The notes below the pieces were generated by a model. That model had not been told where the DNA came from. It was given only the letters and a program-made list of their open reading frames with translations, and searched no databases. This document shows, in pieces, positions 5,549 through 6,539 of a DNA stretch of 6,539 bases. Numbering within the stretch: the stretch's first letter is position 1; every line of letters begins with the position of its first letter. The translations under genes were made by a program, and so were the position numbers. Source of the stretch: Acidobacteriota bacterium (GTDB lineage: Bacteria; Acidobacteriota; UBA6911; RPQK01; JADFOI01). The stretch lies in the NCBI GenBank assembly GCA_029942065.1, contig JAPYTY010000116.1:1-6539 (forward strand), read 5' to 3'.

Positions 5549-6539
5549 ATGCTGTTTCAAATTGTCAAACACGAATGGCGCAATCTGACCGCCGATCGAA
5601 CCCTTTGGTGGGTCGTCTTCATCCTGGTGGTGGCCATCGGCTACGGGGTCTACAACGGAACCTCATGGGTCACCTTCCTGGAGGAAACCATCGAAACCGC
5701 ACTCCAGGAGGAACACGACCGGCTGGCCAAGGCTCAGTACACGGTTGCCAATGGGCTGGAACCTGAGAGAGAGAGCCGATCCCCTTACAGCGCCAGGTAT
5801 ATCGGGCGCAGGATGGGACTCCGCTATGCCTATTTGCCCCCCGCGCCCCTGGCTTCACTCTCGGTGGGACAAAGCGATCTGTACCCTCCCTACTTTCTGG
5901 TCAATACCCAGTCCCCCCAGCGCCAGAAGAGACATTCGGAGCTGGAAAACCCCAACCATCTGCTGGAGAGTCGTTTTGATCCGGCTTTTGTCATGGTTTA
6001 CCTGTTTCCTCTTTTGATCCTGGCCCTGACCTACAATCTGATCAGCTCGGAGAGAGAACAGGGTACCCTGGCCATGGTTCTTTCCCAGCCCGTTTCGCTT
6101 CAGAAGTTCGTGGTGAGCAAGGTGGGCTTCCGGGCTTTCCTGGTCTTGGCATTGGTGATCGGGCTTTCCTTTCTGGCTTTTCTCCTGAACGGAGTGAATC
6201 TTCTGGATGGGAGTGTGACCCCGAGCCTGCTGATGTGGATCGGTATCGTGGTCGCCTACAGCGCCTTCTGGTTCGGCCTGGCGGTGGTGGTGAACGCCTT
6301 CGGACAAAGCTCGGCAACCAATGCCATCATCCTGGCCGCCCTATGGCTGGGATTCGTGGTTCTGGTCCCTTCGGTGGTCGGCCTGGTGGTCAAGAGCCTG
6401 TACCCGGTTCCTTCGGGAGTGGAATTCATTGTCGCATTGCGCGAAGCTTCCATGAACGCCAGGGCCGAGGAGGCTCAGCTGCTGTCCGTCTTTTATGAAG
6501 ATCATCCGGAGCTGCTGCCCGAGGACGAACAGCCCGACA
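5549..6539 (+). CDS. ABC-2 type permease, DUF3526-like (second subunit, partial)
   Basis: The frame runs from the ATG at 5549 for 330 codons without a stop and leaves the window, so the C-terminus is missing. GGAGG lies 10 nt upstream, and the gap after the previous gene is 31 nt. Residues 18-36 form the first membrane segment, followed by an extracytoplasmic loop (37-144) with a charged, coiled-coil-prone start. Further segments are at about 146-166, 195-214, 226-249 and 256-281. SEREQGTL (167-174) matches the element in the preceding permease, so the two are distant paralogues. After segment five comes a stretch with ALREASMNARAEEAQLL (296-312) and an EDHPEL patch (317-322), again like DUF3526 proteins. 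It probably forms a heterodimeric channel with the upstream permease. By comparison, about 100-150 residues should lie beyond the window. Confidence 0.85.
   Translation, partial: MLFQIVKHEWRNLTADRTLWWVVFILVVAIGYGVYNGTSWVTFLEETIETALQEEHDRLAKAQYTVANGLEPERESRSPYSARYIGRRMGLRYAYLPPAPLASLSVGQSDLYPPYFLVNTQSPQRQKRHSELENPNHLLESRFDPAFVMVYLFPLLILALTYNLISSEREQGTLAMVLSQPVSLQKFVVSKVGFRAFLVLALVIGLSFLAFLLNGVNLLDGSVTPSLLMWIGIVVAYSAFWFGLAVVVNAFGQSSATNAIILAALWLGFVVLVPSVVGLVVKSLYPVPSGVEFIVALREASMNARAEEAQLLSVFYEDHPELLPEDEQPD

Overview
The window carries two divergently transcribed gene groups from what looks like an uncultured Gram-negative bacterium of moderately high GC. Exported hydrolases, two-permease DUF3526 transporters and palindrome-rich intergenic DNA make Acidobacteriota or a relative my best guess. 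That placement is an impression from gene style, not a demonstrated assignment. No RNA genes, CRISPR arrays, transposases or phage genes are visible.

Left part (1-3179, minus strand, read from right to left): a Sec-exported M19-family membrane dipeptidase is followed by a 68-residue GatC/AtzG-like small subunit and then by an amidase-signature enzyme with a textbook twin-arginine signal. The small subunit and the amidase are 17 nt apart and almost certainly co-expressed. The dipeptidase lies 56 nt upstream of the small subunit, with a terminator-like hairpin in the gap, so it may be only partly coupled to them. Beyond the amidase, positions 1-181 are noncoding and hold a heptamer tandem repeat and three compact palindromes.

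Middle (3180-3398): a 219-nt divergent intergenic region with one plausible extended -10 sigma70-type promoter facing each way.

Right part (3399-6539, plus strand): an ABC-2 type export operon. It has a CcmA-like ATPase, a DUF3526-type permease whose start overlaps the ATPase stop by 8 nt, and a second paralogous DUF3526-type permease that runs off the window. Both permeases carry an ERExGTL element after the second membrane segment and a large extracytoplasmic loop after the first.

Taken together, one side makes amide- or peptide-bond hydrolases that act outside the cytoplasm, and the other makes a membrane exporter. A shared substrate, such as a small peptide or amide-containing compound that is exported and trimmed, is possible but is only inferred from adjacency. 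The most unusual point is the pairing of a GatC-like subunit that has no signal peptide with a Tat-exported GatA-like amidase and no GatB. This suggests an exported two-subunit amidase distinct from the tRNA amidotransferase.
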